This document shows, one piece after another, positions 8,431 to 19,452 of a stretch of DNA of 64,000 nt. Location of the stretch: NCBI RefSeq assembly GCF_965262965.1, contig NZ_OZ253573.1:682001-746000 (forward strand). The letters are read 5' to 3'. This DNA comes from Poriferisodalis sp965262965 (GTDB lineage Bacteria; Actinomycetota; Acidimicrobiia; Acidimicrobiales; Poriferisodalaceae). The position numbers were made by a program, and so were the translations under genes. Below the pieces are notes generated by a model, which worked only from the letters and a program-made list of their open reading frames with translations, had not been told where the DNA came from and did not search any database. Position 1 is the first letter of the stretch. Every line of letters begins with the position of its first letter.

Positions 8431-11400
8431 CTATTCGAATTCGGTGGCTTGGGCGTTGAGATTTTGGGCGTTCTCGCTGACGGTTCTACGAGTGGCGTCG
8501 TTGTACCCGTCGGCATTTTCTGCGCGGACCTCAAGCGCTAGTTCAAGGTTGGGGCCGAGGTGTGCGGCGATGTGGTCGAGGATGTCGCCCAGCTGCTTGA
8601 TGCCACGGACCGGATCGAGCTGAAAGTGAGCGTAGAACTGGGTTCGGGTGGCTGATCGGCCCTCGGGAACATCGTCCGTGTCGGCCTCCCCCTCCGCAGA
8701 TTCGACCCTGATTCGGGCATCGAGAACCGGGGCAATTAGCCCGATGTTCGCCCTGATCGCCTGTGCTTCGAGTTCCACGACCTGCGGCACACGGTCGGGA
8801 TGGATGATCAGGCCACCGACTGTCGGATCAACGTGCTCAGCGGTGCGGAGATCGACCCAGTTGTTGCCGTCGTGCGCCTCGGCATAGGCGAACGTCTCTT
8901 GTTGCCAGTTGAGATTGGCGGCACCGTCGCTGACGGCGCTCTCAAGGACCTCCCGAGACTTCAAGCGGGGCATGTACGGGAAGCGCGCATAGGCGTCCCA
9001 CAGTTCCCCGACAGCGATGTCGCCTCGCTCAGACCACAAGTTGGAACGGTCGATATCCATGCGGATGCGCACACCGGCGTAGCGGGCAATCAGCTTCTCC
9101 TCGCTGGCCAGCTTGCGGCTGACCCGCTCGCCAAGGTCACCGGCGGTGGATGCCTTCGTTGTCTGCCAGACGATGTCAGCCGTACCCGGTGCGCGGGACG
9201 GAACGAGCACCTGGGTGAATGTCTCGGCAATCAGGCTGTCAACCTGTTTGGAGACATCTGCGAGCTTGCTGTCGGCTTGGCGCTTCTGCTGCGCTGTGAG
9301 ATCCAGCGATTCGTGACCGTCGACGATCGACTGCCACGCCAAGAACGAGCGGGCAGCAACACGCAGCTCAGCCAGCCGGTTCGCCGCGGCCGCCACGAAC
9401 ACCAGCAGGTTCTGGTTCAGCCTCGGACCTGCGTCGCGCTGGGCAAGAATGCGCGCCGCCAGCTTCACTGCGGGCGAGTTCTCATCACCCGCAGAGTGAG
9501 TCGCATCGGGTGCCAGAACGACCAGGTGCGTACCGTCGTCGTTGTCGGGCACATCGCCCGGTCCCGCTGCGAACGGATGCATCGCAACGAAATCGCCCCG
9601 GTCACGCTGGCCGGCACTCCGGGTCCGCACCTCGTCGTCAGCGTCAAGGTCGCTGAAGTTCGAGGCCGCTCGATCCCCTGCGATGCGTGTGACGTTGGGG
9701 ACCAGCGAGTACCAGTACTGCGAGCCATCGAGGTAGAGGTGCGTGGCCTGGTCCGACAGGCGCCGCAGCGCGTCGGCGAACTGCCCCACGGGCTCGCCCG
9801 GCTGCACGCACCCCAATACGACCGACTTGACGTCCACGCCCTTCTTGCCCTCGGGACGGGGGGCTGAGCCCATGTACACAGTGCGGGCTGCACGGCGGGT
9901 GGCAGACAGCCGGCCGAAGTGGGGGAAGTCGCTGTCGATGCGCAGCGGCAACGCGTTGGGGCCGTCCACATCGGACTTGATGACCGGATCCCAGCCCTCC
10001 TCGAGGTACTTCTTCAGCTCGCTGGCCACCGTGCCTGAGTCCATGGGCAGGTTGCCGGGCATGATCAGCAGCGATTGGTCGCCGCGCTGCCACAGTTGGG
10101 AGATGGCGGTTGCCATGAGCCGCAGCACGCCACGGGTGCGCTGGAACTTGTCCAACGCCGACCAGTCCTCGAAGAGCCGGTCGAACAGCTCCGGGTGAAT
10201 CGGGTACGACAGCTCCATCCGCCGCCGGTAGTCAGCCTCTCCAGTGCCAGAGGGGAAATCGCCCGCCGCATCGCTGTACATCTCGCTAAAGGCGCGTATG
10301 ACGCCGTCGCGCACCCGTGCCTTGTCGGGAGCGATGGGATCGAACAGCCGCCTTCGCACGATCTCGAACGACTCGTCTGCGGTAGCCGGCTGCCACTGAG
10401 TCGCAGTGCGAGCAACGACGTTCTTCAGGCGTTCCAGCGCCGTAAGTCCTCGCGGCCCGCCGGTCTCGATGTCAGATGCCGGGATCGTGATGAGCACCAC
10501 GACGTTGTCCGCTGCCGCCGCTGCCTCGGTGAGCGCCTGGGCGAAGGTGAACTGCGTGTCGAAGTCGCCCGCCGCAACCCTGCGACCTTCGGGCCCGGCG
10601 TCGGGCAGCTGACGTGCATACGCCACCCACTCATCGATGAGCACAACTGCAGGGCCATAGCGCCGAAACAGCTCACGCAGCGACTCGCCCGGGTTGGTAC
10701 CGGCCTCGTCATCAGTGCGGACCAGTTCGTAGCCCTCCTGCCCTCCCAGCTGGTAGGCGAGGTGTCCCCACATGGTGTTCAACGCCGTTCCGGGGCTGAC
10801 CTGCTTGGGCTGGGACACCGACATGACCTGTCCCACAAGCACGGCCCGGTTGACCTGGAGGGGCAGCTCGAGCTCGGCTTCGGCCAGCATCTCCGAGACG
10901 CCCGGCAGACTCGTCGCAGGAATACCGGAAGCGAGGTGGTACAGCGCGATCATGCTGTGGGTCTTGCCGCCGCCGAAGTTGGTTTGCAGTTCGATGACCG
11001 GGTCGCCATCGCCGCCGGAGAGTCTCCGGGTCGCCCCGACCAGCAAGTCCCGCAGCCCAGCGGTGAGGTACGTCCGGGCGAAGAAGTCCTCGGGGTCTTG
11101 GTACTCGTCGTCGGCGCGTCCCTGGGAGACCTCGTACAGGTCGGCAGCGAACTCCGCCTGATTGAAACGGCCCGTCGCCACATCGGCGTGAGGTGTGATG
11201 ATCTCTCGCCACGGCGTCAGGCCGGCCAGCGGCTGCCCCTCGGTGGGCTTGGCTGCAGTCCGCCGCCGTTCGGCGCGTGATTCCTCGTCGAACATCTGCC
11301 GCATGAGGTCGCGGCGCAGCCCGCGAATCTTCTGCCGCTCGTCACTGTTTCCGAACGCCTCAAGCAATCGCTCCATGGAGTCAAGGGCCCGCGCGGTGTC

Positions 11401-11706
11401 GTCGGTAGTGAATTGCTGCTTGTGCGCCCAGTTGTTGCGGGCATCAGCCACCTCGAACACGAGCGATCGGATCGTCGCCGAGAAGCCGTGCCCGAAGATC
11501 TGGTTCCAAGTGGCCTTCATGCCGCGAAGCATGAAAGCAATATCGGTCGTGGACGAGTTCTGGTCGCGGTCGTGCATCTGGCGCTGGAGTGCTGCGAGCC
11601 AGTCGTCGCCGTAAAACCCCTGCCAGGTCTGCTCACACTTCGGCCGAAGTCCGTCACCCAACAGGTCGAGCGCCTTTGATACCCGTTCAGCGTTCGCCAT
11701 CACCAT
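8431..11706 (-). CDS. Swt1-HEPN domain fused to DUF499 ATPase, 1091 aa
   Basis: The first 120 residues are a Swt1-type HEPN domain containing the RNase motif RNNWAHKQQF (the Rx4H signature). From about residue 170 a DUF499 ATPase follows, opening with LTPWREIITPHADV and with Walker A in NFGGGKTHSMIALYHLASG; a Walker B-like VVLIDEWVAYARQL comes about 130 residues later. The C-terminal 300 residues resemble a helical/beta module seen in these proteins. DUF499 ATPases occur beside DUF1156 methylases and SNF2 helicases in predicted anti-phage modification systems; here all three are within 20 kb. The HEPN domain suggests an RNA-cleaving effector. The start at 11706 is supported by AGGAGG ten bases upstream. 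Intact throughout. Confidence 0.85.
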   Translation of the reverse strand: MVMANAERVSKALDLLGDGLRPKCEQTWQGFYGDDWLAALQRQMHDRDQNSSTTDIAFMLRGMKATWNQIFGHGFSATIRSLVFEVADARNNWAHKQQFTTDDTARALDSMERLLEAFGNSDERQKIRGLRRDLMRQMFDEESRAERRRTAAKPTEGQPLAGLTPWREIITPHADVATGRFNQAEFAADLYEVSQGRADDEYQDPEDFFARTYLTAGLRDLLVGATRRLSGGDGDPVIELQTNFGGGKTHSMIALYHLASGIPATSLPGVSEMLAEAELELPLQVNRAVLVGQVMSVSQPKQVSPGTALNTMWGHLAYQLGGQEGYELVRTDDEAGTNPGESLRELFRRYGPAVVLIDEWVAYARQLPDAGPEGRRVAAGDFDTQFTFAQALTEAAAAADNVVVLITIPASDIETGGPRGLTALERLKNVVARTATQWQPATADESFEIVRRRLFDPIAPDKARVRDGVIRAFSEMYSDAAGDFPSGTGEADYRRRMELSYPIHPELFDRLFEDWSALDKFQRTRGVLRLMATAISQLWQRGDQSLLIMPGNLPMDSGTVASELKKYLEEGWDPVIKSDVDGPNALPLRIDSDFPHFGRLSATRRAARTVYMGSAPRPEGKKGVDVKSVVLGCVQPGEPVGQFADALRRLSDQATHLYLDGSQYWYSLVPNVTRIAGDRAASNFSDLDADDEVRTRSAGQRDRGDFVAMHPFAAGPGDVPDNDDGTHLVVLAPDATHSAGDENSPAVKLAARILAQRDAGPRLNQNLLVFVAAAANRLAELRVAARSFLAWQSIVDGHESLDLTAQQKRQADSKLADVSKQVDSLIAETFTQVLVPSRAPGTADIVWQTTKASTAGDLGERVSRKLASEEKLIARYAGVRIRMDIDRSNLWSERGDIAVGELWDAYARFPYMPRLKSREVLESAVSDGAANLNWQQETFAYAEAHDGNNWVDLRTAEHVDPTVGGLIIHPDRVPQVVELEAQAIRANIGLIAPVLDARIRVESAEGEADTDDVPEGRSATRTQFYAHFQLDPVRGIKQLGDILDHIAAHLGPNLELALEVRAENADGYNDATRRTVSENAQNLNAQATEFE

Positions 11707-11969
11707 CGGTTGCGCGCCTCCTGACGACCGGCGACCTACGCCGCCGCCCAATCATTCCACTGCGGTGCCACATCACGCACCGTCTCAATACGACATGGAG
11801 AATCGGATTCGTTCGCGCCAATTGTCAATGCCCTCCAGGTGTGAGCGTGCCAGCGCTCACGTAGAGCAACGACGGCGCGTCACGGCTGCGTGCGAAGCGG
11901 AAGCCGCCGTGGGATTGGTCACGAAATTCGCTTTGCTGCGCAGTGCCGACTGCGTACGGTCCCAAACTC

Positions 11970-12224
11970 GTGGACGCACCTCCTCACAGCGTTCGAATCT
12001 CAGCCTCGGCGCGTCGCCACGGTGTGCCTGTTGCCGACATCCTTCACGCCTACCGCAACGCAACCGGGCTTCACTACATCGATGGAGACTCCTTCATGCT
12101 GACAGGGCCACGACGGGACGGTTCGCCACTCGAGATCGGCGTTCGGTACCATCCGGATGTGAGCTGCGATGTCGTGTTCCATGCGATGACAACCCGTCGC
12201 AAGTATCCGGAACAACTGCCATGA
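11970..12224 (+). CDS. Small toxin-like protein, copy A (84 aa)
   Basis: Family not named with certainty. The protein has an HGVPVADILHAYRN segment and then MLTGPRRDGSPLEIGV and VVFHAMTTRRKY. This layout of a short helical region, a GPxRxGxLLE strand and a final HAM-x-RxK(F/Y) recurs in small actinobacterial proteins encoded just before a short HTH protein, and reads like a two-gene toxin-antitoxin pair. The GTG at 11970 (VDAPPHSVRIS) was chosen because the second copy near 22.9 kb aligns from the same VDA. It overlaps the next gene by four bases (ATGA). It lies on the plus strand against the minus-strand defence operon, so it is probably an inserted module. Confidence 0.5.
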   Translation: MDAPPHSVRISASARRHGVPVADILHAYRNATGLHYIDGDSFMLTGPRRDGSPLEIGVRYHPDVSCDVVFHAMTTRRKYPEQLP

Positions 12225-12547
12225 CATCGACCACCCGCACGTGGACTGTCGAAGAGACACTGGCGCAAAGCGAAGCTCTCGCCGACTATTTCGAATCGGT
12301 CGATCTGTCGCAGCACCCCGCGTACCCGGCCGCTGACTATTGGCTGATGTGCGCAGCGCAGCGCGCCGCTGCCACCGCGAACCCCGATCACGACCGGATC
12401 CGTGAACTCGTCGCCGATGCCCGATCAGCCGGGTCCTCGTGGGAACGCATCGCCGAACTCTTGGGGATGACGATCGAGACGGCGCAAGAGCGCTACAGCG
12501 ACGCGGACGACGCCGATCAGGCTGAGCCGCGATTCGCAGGCGGGTAA
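12221..12547 (+). CDS. Partner of the toxin-like protein, copy A; short helical/HTH-like protein
   Basis: A 108-residue acidic protein. The recognisable part is C-terminal: a WERIAELLGMTIETAQERY segment after SAGSS, which reads as a helix-turn-helix of the sigma-70 region 4 or TetR-like kind and would bind DNA. The N-terminal half (MTSTTRTWTVEETLAQSEAL) is helical. A paralogue with WDRIAEILGVTAPAARAGY is encoded at 23172-23486 after the second toxin-like gene, so the two genes travel as a unit. The ATGA overlap indicates coupling. The likely role is antitoxin and autorepressor; this is inferred from organisation, not from a named family. Confidence 0.5.
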   Translation: MTSTTRTWTVEETLAQSEALADYFESVDLSQHPAYPAADYWLMCAAQRAAATANPDHDRIRELVADARSAGSSWERIAELLGMTIETAQERYSDADDADQAEPRFAGG

Positions 12548-12650
12548 GTCTGCCTCTTGGCCGTGCCGCTCGGCCCGGCTGCTTGCGGTCAAGGGCGTCG
12601 GCTCGCGAACCGGCACGCTCACCTTGGCCCGGCGCCGGCTCTGGCAGCGA

Positions 12651-15448
12651 TCAGAGCAACTGCTGCTGAGACGGCCCTGCGGAGCGGGCTGCGGCAGCGA
12701 GGGCGCCTTCGCGCAGGCTCGGCCATGCGGTGATGAGGCTGTTGTAGGCGTTGGCCTCGGCAGCCCAACCCTGATCGTTGGCCTTCTGATAGAGCAAGTA
12801 GGCGAGCTGGCGAGCCCGATCGCCGTTGCCGCCCAAGGTGTGCAGCAGATCGGCCGCTTCGGACTCAGACTGTTCCAAGGCAGCAACGAGATACTGCAGC
12901 GCCTCCCACACGGTAAATCGGTCATCCTCAGTCGGAGACCAGTCGGCATCCAGCTCCGACCGCTCGTACAAGCGGAACTTGCCTGCACGAGCCTCGCCGA
13001 TACCCGACTCCGAGATGCCGTCGAGCGAGGTGTTCTTTGCCTTGGCCACGCTTTCCGCGTCTCCAGCTGACCCCGGGCCGTACCCGTGCTCGGCGAACCA
13101 TGTGAGTGCGAATCGCGTGTCCCGGTCGAGTTCTGCCTGTTCGCCGTCAAGCACTTCACCCAGCACATCGTTGATGATCGACAGTGCCGCTGATACTCGC
13201 ATCGAGGATCCATCGGCCTCCACGACTCGGGCGTATCGAGAGAACACCTTGACACCGGGACCGATCGTCGATTGGGCCATGTCGACCGGAGCAATGTTGC
13301 CCGACTGCAAGAGGCGCACAGCCTCCGGCATTTCACGACGAAGCGCTGCGATGAACTCTCCACGCGTTGCCATCGTTGCGGATTCAAGACGCGGACGACA
13401 AGCCAAGGCAATCGAAGACGCCAAAGCGTTCGTGCCGACTGACAGCATGCGCCCCGGCCGCTCCGTGCGCATAGGCCATGTGGCCGTCACTTGCAATCCT
13501 GCGTCGAGGATGGCCTGCAGAAATGTGTCCCAACCGGTCGTCCGAATCTCGCCTTCATTTGTCTCTGTGGCCTTGTAGGCGTAGTAGACGGTGGTCGGGA
13601 CATCTGCTCGTGCACCAGCTGAGACTTCGGACATGAATTCGGCCATTCCAGACTCGAAGTGCGCCTCTGACTGCTTCTTCGAGCCGGCACGGTACCGATT
13701 GGCAATCAGTTCCTCGGACTTGGGGGTCAATAGCGTCGAGCACTCGTCTGGCCAAACTCTGGTCAGGTTTTCCGCAGCCAGACGTAGAAGAAGTCGGAAA
13801 GGTCCGCGTATGAAATGTTGTCGTAGTACGGCGGGTCGGTCGACAACGCAGCCTCCGGCGACTCGCGCATCCGGGCTCGTGCATCCATTTGGACGGCTTT
13901 GCCGTCGGTGCCAGAGGCAGCGAGTTGTTCGATCGCCTTGACGACCCAGCCGGTCATCGACTTCCAGCTTCCCGTCGATGCCGAGAACGGGTTGACTTCC
14001 ACGAAGTCCCAAGTCATCGGGATCGCCTGACGTGCGAAGGTGCCGCGGACAAACTCACCCGAGTTACTCCAGGTGGAAATGGTTGACCAGTAATCTGCGC
14101 ACTTGTCAATCACAAACGCTAGGTATGTCACGATCGCGTCCGCGTACGCCGGAGCACCACGACCGCCATCTCGTAGCCTCACGCCATCGTCTGCCACGCC
14201 AGCGGCAACTGCGTCTCCCTCGACCATCAATGAGATCTGCTGGAGCAATGCGGAGAACGTTGTTAGGGCAACGAGCTGTCGATCAGAGAAATAGTCCGCA
14301 AATTCGAAGAAGCCGTAGTAGCGCCCTTGCGCATTGCCACCAAACGTGCCACGTGTGCGTCCGTGAGGCAGACTCGACTCGTCCACCATCTCCCGCTCGA
14401 GGGACGAGCGAGCGAAGGCCGCAGCGTCCTCTGCGGCTATCGGGAGGTACAGGCGACCAGCCGGACCCTGCGCAACGACCGCCATGGGAACTGCGCCCAT
14501 ACGGCCATCCGCTGCCTCACGGTCGATCCTCGCTCCCGGAATGGCAGCGCCCGTGGCGATGCACGTTCCATTGGCCCGGCTTACGGTCCGACCGACGCTT
14601 GGATTTCCCCCCATTCGGATCTCGTAGCTGATCGTCATCGAATCGCGGTCGATGACGGGCTCGATCCAGATCGTCGGTTTGCCCTTCCGCTTAGAAAGCG
14701 TCCACGACGCGACGAGGGGCACATGTCCCGACCAACTCGGATCGGGCGATTTCACCGTCCGCGCCCAAATCCAAGCGATCGGCGTGAGCTTCTCGCCGCT
14801 GGAGCCAGTGGCGTTGGGGTAGAGGTGCCCGATGCGCCGCTCAGCCTCGTCGCGCATCCAACGACCGTAGGCGCCCACATCGGCGGCCAGCCCCTGGGCC
14901 CGCTCCCACGTAGTCAGGCTCCTGTCAACGTCGGGATGCACCGGCCGCAACCCGGCGAAGCGCGACGGAATCTCAATCATGGCCTTGTTGATGAGCACTG
15001 CTACGGGATTCAGATCCCCGGCGAACGTGGTCAGCCCGAGCCGCTGGGCCTCCAGCGGGATCGCCCCTCCTCCGGCGAACGGATCGAGCATTGGCGGAGG
15101 CCCATCCGGGAAGCACCGGTCGATCTCAGCCCGCGCTTCAGCGAGCACCTCAGGGTCGTTGGAGTTCTCCCACTTGACCAACCGCTCCAATATCCCGTGT
15201 AATCGTTGCCGCTCCACCTCTTGTGCCTCCACGGTCGGCAGCAGATTGCCGTATGGGTCCCGGTACCCCTCGGCCGACGGATCATCCACCAGCGACGACC
15301 AGATCACCGCCCGCGCCGCCGCCAACGGCCGCCGCGCCCACCACAAATGGAGCGTCGACGGATGTCCATGTCGAATTGACTTCTCTCGCGCAGCTTCAGC
15401 GTTAATCGTCGCCAACGGCAACGCCACTTCAATCAACTTCGGGTTCAT
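12651..15448 (-). pseudogene. DUF1156 DNA methyltransferase, split by a one-base deletion
   Basis: The first frame (15448 to 13763, 561 aa) opens MNPKLIEVALPLATINAEAA and holds HPSTLHLWWARRPLAA, DPFAGGGAIPLEAQRLGL and a C-terminal STDPPYYDNISYADLSDFF. This is the DUF1156 plan, with a DPPY catalytic motif and an AdoMet-site FAGGG. It stops just after FFYVWLRKT. Restoring one C at about 13766 turns acc-tga into acc-ctg and joins it to the second frame, which continues LTRVWPDECSTLLTPKSEEL and runs to 12651. The repaired protein is about 930 residues, normal for the family. It probably methylates the host DNA for the defence system. The deletion could be an assembly error; if real, the gene is probably inactive, though the N-terminal piece keeps all visible catalytic motifs. 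Confidence 0.8.
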
Positions 15449-15553
15449 CCGCTAGCCCTGCCTGTCCTCAATCGCTCCACAGCGACACTATCTCTACAGG
15501 TCCGCTTCCTCGATATTGTGGCCGACAAGTAGGAGAACCACGACTCGGGCCAC

Positions 15554-18425
15554 TCATGTCTCAATAGGTCCGTGGTATCGGCCAGCAAGTTCACCCCGAG
15601 CAGTTCTGTAACGATTGAACTCGTTGTTGTATCGCCGTTCTCGGGCAACGAATGCAGCGACTCCACCCTCCATAATCGCTTGAATCGATTCACGTACAGC
15701 GCTAAGTTCGATTGGACCGTCGATATCGCTACCATTCGCTGACGCAATGACCAGCGCACCTCCCCGGTTCTGCAGCACACACACGCGTTCCGCGTCTCCA
15801 TTGACCGGAATATTCGCATTGTGCGTGACTACGATCACCTGTCGGCGTGATCGGCACCGCCGAATTCGCTGCACCACCAGCTCGGTCACGAGGGCCGTAT
15901 CGAGGTCATCCTCAGGTTGATCCAAGATCAACGGCTCCTCGCCATAAGCCAGCACTAGGCCCAACATCGCCGCACTTCTCTCGCCTGGCGAGCCCGTACT
16001 CACCGACTGCCAAGCATCCGCATCAGTTGGACTCTGGCCCTCTCGTAGAAATGACATCTTCACTATGTCGTCCGGTATTGCAGCTGCAATAGCGATTCGC
16101 TGCGTGAGCTCCATATCACCCAAACGACTCCAAAACTGCTGTCGTATCCCGGTCTCACCAGCAAGATCACGGAATTCTCCATTCAGTAAACTCTGCTTCC
16201 ATAAGACAAGGCGCCGTTTTCGCTCAATATTCTCTCCATTATCAGATTCCCATAACCACTTTGCGAGTTGAGGTACTTCATTCAAGAAACCGTCCGTCCG
16301 TAACGCCATTAGGCGTCGAAGTTCATCGGACCAACTAATCCAATCGCATTCTTGCAGCACATCAAAGCGTAACGTTCCGTCCGATTGGGCCGCGTCAAAA
16401 ACCTGTTGCCGCTTTGACCTTCGCTCGATGCGGAGACTCGCCAAAGCATCCTCTGCCGTAGCCTCCACTTCTAATAAACCCACCAATTCTGCAGATCTGG
16501 CTTCGATGGTGCGCAGATGCACTTCTTGCGCCTCAAGGTTCGCCAAAAGTGCACTATAGCCTTCCACATCAAGGCCCGCATGCGCTAGTTCATCAAGATA
16601 GGTTGTAGTGTCGATGAGTCTCGCTTCAACTCCATGCCACCAGTCAGTGGACCGATAGTTGGCGTCAATTTCTGCTAACTGCTAAGCGGTCAATGGCCTC
16701 ATTAAGCGCTCCCAGAATCGTATTCGTTACGTCACTGACTACCGACCGGGCGCTTGTATTGACATCCGCTAACTGAGCGACGGTGATAGCAGGCGTGTCT
16801 AGAGCGGCAGCTAGCTTTTCCCCTACGAGCGTATTAATTCTTCGGAAAGCGTCTTGTCTATCTTCAATAATGGCTACATATTCATGCTGAATCGTTCTGG
16901 CCTCTTCATGCCCTGCGCGTCGTTCGGTCGCGGCATCAGAATCAAAATACTGCAATTGGGTGCGAACATCGTCAATGCGACCCTGGATAGCGTCACGTTG
17001 TTGTTGGCTACCTTCGGATTCTGCTTCCACGCGCGTCCGAATTGACGCCTCCAAATCCCGACGTGCGCTCTCCATACGACGCAAGAGGTCACTGGGCGTT
17101 GTCCTACTCGTGCCAATTATGCCCGCCCAACTGTCGACAAGTTGCAAGAGGCTGGCCGAGGCCTTTTCAGGATCCCCTGCCGCCGAACTGGTACGCTCGA
17201 ACAATTCCTTCTGGCAAATGATCGTAGCCGAAAACTCCGTGAGTGTCGATGGCCCGGTCGAGCGTTCAGTAAGGCTCCCTGTGTCGTATTTCCAAACGGC
17301 TTTCTGTAGAGGTTGAGTGTCGTTGGGCTCTGGCGTCGGAAGCCTGTGCGTCGTATTGACTTGCCCGTTCTTGAGAACTGTTTGGGCAAACTCGCTGCAT
17401 TCATTTTGGATTGCAGGGGGTAGTTGCTCAGGAGAACCGTAGGATTGTAGAAGTCCATTGACGATCGTCGACTTGCCGGAGCCACGTCCGCCGACTATTA
17501 CATTGAGATGCGGGTCAAATTCAACGCTCAAGCGCTTGGTCGAATTCGATATGCCACTCAATTCGATACTCTCTATCCAAGCGTGGCCTACATCGTTGGG
17601 CGATTGCTCGTTCGCGACGCGAGGGTCCCAAGACGGAATAACTCTCGCCTCATGGTCAAGAAACGCTTGTCGAAGAGCTTCAATAGTAGGGCTTGCCATT
17701 CGAATCCACGTGAATCTGCCACCGAGATCATCCAATTTGTATGCATCAGATGTCGCGACGAATGGCATCCACTCGAGACATGGGAAATCACTCAGTTCTC
17801 TGCCTCTGAAGCGGCTGTTGAAAGAGCCACTGCTAGCACCAGTACCCGAGGTGCCGACGTCAATCGCATTGAGCCGCTGGTGATGAAGGGCTTTCCATCG
17901 GAGGCTGCCCTTGACAGTGCTTTCCGATGCGATGCCGTTATCGTTAAGCGCATGAGGAGCGATGACGAGGAAGTCCTCCCCGAGTTCGTCGAGTATCTGC
18001 CCTAACGTCCGAGGACTCGGCAGTGGCTCTCCGGTCTCGGAGAACAGCGGATGATCCGCGCTGTAGCCGCATGGACCGTAGAGCACGCGCTCTAGATCTT
18101 CTGTTGCGCAATCCTGTGCACCAATGATGATCAGGTGCACGCCGTCTTGGCCGGAGCCGCTGGTGATTTCCATGCCGGGCAGCACCACAAGCTGATCAGC
18201 CGCTGCATCCCTCATGTAGTCGATCCAGGAATCGGCGCGATTGTGATTGGCGAGCGCGACAACCTCAATCCCATGTGCGCAAATGGCCTGAACGTATTGT
18301 TCGGCAAACGCGCGACAGTCCGCTTCCGCGGACCAGTCCGCCGTGGTTCCTGGCGGTACGCGAAAATTCCACGGGGGTGTCGCGATCTGCAAATCGCATT
18401 TCCACCATCTTGACGCACGCCCCAT
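15554..18425 (-). pseudogene. PHP/ABC-type ATPase (TrlF-like), split by a frameshift
   Basis: The N-terminal frame (stop at 16665) starts at the ATG at 18425 behind a strong AAGGAGG. It has a PHP-like domain (ALANHNRADSW, LPGMEITSGSG, GVHLIIIGA) and then Walker A in VIVGGRGSGKSTIVNGLL, followed by a long coiled-coil. The C-terminal frame (15554 upward) completes the ATPase with signature STGSPGERSAAMLGL, Walker B EEPLILDQPEDDLD and VVTHNANIPV. Between them the two frames overlap at 16672-16679; one base removed there gives a continuous chain through AEIDANYRSTDWWHGVEARL. The intact protein would be about 955 residues. PHP-ABC proteins of this kind are found in phage-defence loci. The first PHP metal motif reads CDLQIATPPW instead of HxH. 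Visibly less GC-rich than the neighbours. Confidence 0.75.
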
Positions 18426-18599
18426 CTGCAGACCTCCTTCCGTCGTGGCCGAGCGAGAGATCGACGGCCTGGACCATTGAGGCCGCGCGAGGTTACCAAC
18501 GCGCATGTAGTTTGCCGAGGCCCGGCGTCGCTCGATCGATGCCACTAGATGATTAGTTCCAAGGGGTCGGGTCCACCGGTTGTGGGGTGAGGGTGTCCA

Positions 18600-19405
18600 A
18601 GCTCGGGGTGTGTATTCACGCTTCGATCTTGGAGGTTCTCAGCATGGGCCCGGACTTGGACACCCTCGCGACCGCACTGTATGTGAGGATCGATGACCTG
18701 TTGGCAGAGAACCCTCATTGGGCTCCCGAGCGGCCTGTGGTGGGGTTCGCCCCGAAGCTGTCGGACGCGGAGCTGGTCACCCTGGCGGTGATCTCGGCGC
18801 TGCTGGGCTATGACAACGAGTCGCAGTTCGTGCGCTACGCGAAAGCGCATCTGGGGCCGTGGTTCCCGTACCTTCCGAACCGCGACGGGTACAACAAGCG
18901 GCTGCGGCGCAGCGGTGAGATGATCGCTCGTGTCATGGGATGGCTCGCACGCGAGTGCGAGTCGTGGCACGACGACGTGTGGCTGGTCGATTCCACGCCG
19001 GTCGAGTGCGGCCGAAGCCGCGAGACCCAAAAGCGCTCTGACCTCGCGGGATGGGCCCAATACGGCTACTGCGCGTCGCATTCCCGCTGGTTCTGGGGCC
19101 TGCGCCTGCATCTTGTCGCCACCCCGGCGGGTCTGCCGATCGCGTTCGCGCTCGCCGGCGCGAAAGCCGACGAACGCGACGTCTGCGCAGACATGATCGA
19201 CGCGGCCCGCATCGCCCGGCCGGGCCAGACCCTCATCGCCGGCAAGGGTTACCGCTCAGCAGCGTTCGAAGCCGACCTCAACAACGCCGGCATCACCCTG
19301 CTGCGCCCCGCCACCCGAACCGAGGCCCCACGACCCGGCGCAAAACTCCTGCGGCCCCTGCGCCAGATCATCGAATCGATCATCCAGACCCTCAAAGGCC
19401 ACCTC
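18600..19405 (+). mobile_element. IS982-family remnant, 3' end missing
   Basis: The stretch holds a 5' leader and most of an IS982-type transposase gene but neither its last codons nor a recognisable right end. IS982-like sequence is lost at about 19405 and the truncated end of an IS3 element begins within about 50 bases. The left boundary is approximate because I could not define its inverted repeat. Confidence 0.65.
18644..19405 (+). pseudogene. IS982-family transposase, C-terminally truncated
   Basis: The ATG at 18644 follows GGAGG. The protein opens MGPDLDTLATALYVRIDDLL and carries the first DDE aspartate in VWLVDSTPVECGRS, then GYCASHSRWFWGLRLHL, the second acidic region around LAGAKADERDV and LIAGKGYRSAAF, and the terminal LRPLRQIIESIIQTLKGHL. 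Intact relatives continue for about 30 more residues (a LERH..RT..G..AR type tail). Here the sequence diverges at THRRSTPRPRGG, so the transposase has lost its end and is probably inactive. Confidence 0.75.
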
Positions 19406-19452
19406 ACCCATCGTCGCAGCACTCCCAGACCCCGTGGTGGATCACCCGCATA

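Noticed and set aside
10075..11280. A 401-codon plus-strand frame inside the DUF499 gene
   Set aside because: No motif, and the minus-strand protein has an intact Walker A and HEPN domain across the same bases.
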